Shown: piece after piece, positions 45,190 to 46,668 of the stretch
How the letters are laid out: every line of letters begins with the position of its first letter
Position numbering within the stretch: the stretch's first letter is position 1
DNA from: Halobacteroidaceae bacterium
GTDB taxonomy: Bacteria; Bacillota; Halanaerobiia; B1SED10-174
Reading direction: 5' to 3'
Assembly (NCBI GenBank): GCA_003554585.1
Contig: PWGV01000136.1
Coordinates: 1-46,668 of the forward strand
Length of the DNA stretch: 46,668 nt
Program-made: the position numbers and the translations under genes
Notes under the pieces: generated by a model
What the model saw: only the letters and a program-made list of their open reading frames with translations
Database searches by the model: none
Told to the model about the DNA's origin: nothing

Positions 45190-46668
45190 TCAGCTCTTTT
45201 TAAAATCAGGAAGCTTCAAAAACCGCTTCGGAGCGTCAATCTCAAGGCTTGAGAATAATTTATGCTGCCCAGGTTTTACCGGATTTAATTGAAAAACTTT
45301 TCCCTTCGAACTATTCAAAATTCCAACTTTCAAAGGAGTTAATATCTTCTTGATCTCAAACCAGGTCTTTCCACTCTGGGTTTCTGCTATCCTTATCATA
45401 AGCATTGTTAACCAGCACAACAAGATATGTGACTGGATCCTCTCACTTAACCGATGGTAAACCGGCCTGATATCAATAACATGTTTTAAATCCCGGAAAA
45501 CTCGCTCAACTTCAAATAATTGCTTGTACCCCTTAACTGCATCTTCAGCGCTAATGGTATCATCAGAAGTACTGATCAAAAACTTGCCATCATAAAACTC
45601 TTCCTGCCTGATTTTTGCTTTATTTAACCTCAGTTTCCCCGTCTTGGTCTGGCGGATGTAGCGCCCAAAAGCAGGGTTAGATCTCAGCTTGCATGCTTCC
45701 TTTTTGTGGGGTTCTCCATCGAGCTGCTTCAGGCTTTCTAACCTTCGCTCAGTCTCCTTTATGATATCCTCACGTCGTTCTTTTTCATATTTTGCTACCT
45801 CCGGATTGCGGACCACTACAAACCTTCTTCGAGCTTCTCCATCTCCACCAATAATTACATCCTTGATTTCTAAACCATCTTTGGTTTTTGTAAACTTACC
45901 TTTGCCACTCAAAGCTTCTGCTGCCTTTCCTTTGGATCCCTTCCGGAGCTTTTCACCGATGATGTAATGTCCTCCAGCAGTTTGCAGCTTCCTGCGGTTT
46001 TCCTCTGAATTAAACCCTGCCTCTTGCACCATAATTACCCGGCCCAGTTTCCATGAATTCAAATCTTTTTTTACTTCTTCCAATATTTCCTGGTCGGAAG
46101 TATTCCCAGGCCAGGCCCAACAGCGCACCGGGATACCATCTCGGGTAACCGCAAAAGCAATTACCACCTGAGGCGACCCCGGCCGCCCATCTTTACTGTA
46201 TCCTCTTTTCCTTAGTTCTTCATCTTCACTGCCTATCTCAAAATATGTGGTGGTTGTATCCAGAAACAAAAGATCAACTTCCAGATTATAGAGGTGGGCT
46301 ACCTTGAAAAAAACTTTCTTTTGGATTTCCTCTGAAGCTTCCAGAAGAAAATCCATGGCCCGGTAAAGTTGTTGGGATTCCACCTTTTCCAATCCCGAGA
46401 TGTATGCTTCTTCACTGACCCAGTGTTCTAAGTAAAGTTTGGAAGAAGGGGCAAGAGCTCTATTGGCTACCATAGAAAAAATCAATCGTTCGACTGGAGT
46501 CTGGTAGTCCCGATACTTTAGAAGTTTTTCCAACACGGTGTTTATGCCCATCTTGTGCCATAATTGATCAAGCAACCAGCTGCCGCCGATTTCGCGAGAA
46601 CCAAGAAACTCAAGTTGCTCGCCAAATTCCATTTCTCCTCTAATTTCATTCCCTTCTTCTTCGGGCAG
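45190..46668 (-). mobile_element. IS1634-type transposase, 5' end beyond the window
   Basis: A transposase frame of at least 480 codons, open to the right edge, so the N-terminus probably lies outside the window. A possible internal start at 46632 has a poorly spaced ribosome site. The IS4-superfamily DDE core is recognisable: first Asp in LLFLDTTTTYFE (residue 125 from 46632), third acid in FEVERVFRDLKHVIDIRPVYH (about 376), and the Tnp_1 hydrophobic end SHILLCWLTMLMIRIAE. The second acidic position reads VQEAGFNSEEN where relatives have VxDxG, so Asp is replaced by Glu204, which may cripple it. Inverted repeats cannot be defined from one end. The frame is otherwise intact. Confidence 0.85.

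Noticed and set aside
1-46668. tRNA, rRNA, CRISPR arrays, prophage or secondary-metabolite clusters
   Set aside because: None could be recognised on either strand.

Overview
The window is a chromosomal segment of a Firmicutes-type bacterium that appears to have an outer membrane. The Firmicutes signals are sigma-H of the Spo0H type, long-form HPF, FliY with CheC domains, and the gene order flgB-flgC-fliE-fliF-fliG-fliH-fliI-fliJ. The outer-membrane signals are genes for the P ring and L ring (flgI, flgH, flgA) and a small predicted beta-barrel protein ending in phenylalanine. This combination fits Halanaerobiales or a related diderm Firmicutes lineage. That placement is inference, because no rRNA or other marker gene is present. 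Almost every gene lies on the minus strand; only yjbQ is on the plus strand.

Left flank (1-6046, minus): a stress and growth-phase block with hpf (preceded by a near-perfect sigma-H-type promoter), a cold-shock gene with its own sigma-A promoter and a 5'-terminal hairpin, a truncated ComF-like gene, and sigH. Next come a secreted polysaccharide deacetylase with a small membrane protein, the beta-barrel candidate, a DUF1893 gene overlapping an ECF-transporter S component with its own promoter and a foldable leader, and a phosphoglucose/phosphomannose isomerase.

Centre (about 6135-36150, minus): one apparent flagellar operon of about 30 kb. In transcription order it runs flgB, flgC, fliE, fliF, fliG, fliH, fliI, fliJ, a motE-like gene, fliK, flgD, a TIGR02530-type gene, flgE, flbD, motA, motB, fliL, fliM, fliY, fliO, fliP, fliQ, fliR, flhB, flhA, flhF, a PilZ/YcgR gene, an unknown gene, fliA, a fapA-like gene, an unknown gene, flgF, flgG, flgA, flgH, flgI and flgJ, and it ends in a strong terminator. 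It is preceded by a class I cyclic-di-GMP riboswitch (GEMM-I) followed by an intrinsic terminator. With the PilZ protein inside the operon, cyclic-di-GMP probably acts both on transcription and on motor output. Within the operon, motA is split by an in-frame UAA, flhG is missing from its usual place after flhF, and two similar structured RNA elements lie just upstream of flgE and flgG. Filament genes, flgM, csrA/fliW and chemotaxis genes are not in the window.

Right flank (36160-46668): an AT-rich gap, a frameshifted lipoprotein gene, yjbQ (plus strand) sharing a bidirectional terminator with a two-lobed 5'-nucleotidase, the pseudouridine catabolism pair psuG/psuK, an Rrf2/IscR-like regulator, glycerate kinase with a small membrane protein, pyrrolidone-carboxylate peptidase, dihydrofolate reductase with a small membrane protein, and an IS1634-type transposase running off the right edge.

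The most interesting items are the riboswitch-controlled flagellar operon, the twin RNA elements before flgE and flgG, the nonsense codon in motA, and the sigma-H promoter of hpf beside sigH. No tRNA, rRNA, CRISPR array or prophage was seen. All family assignments come from reading motifs, not from database searches.
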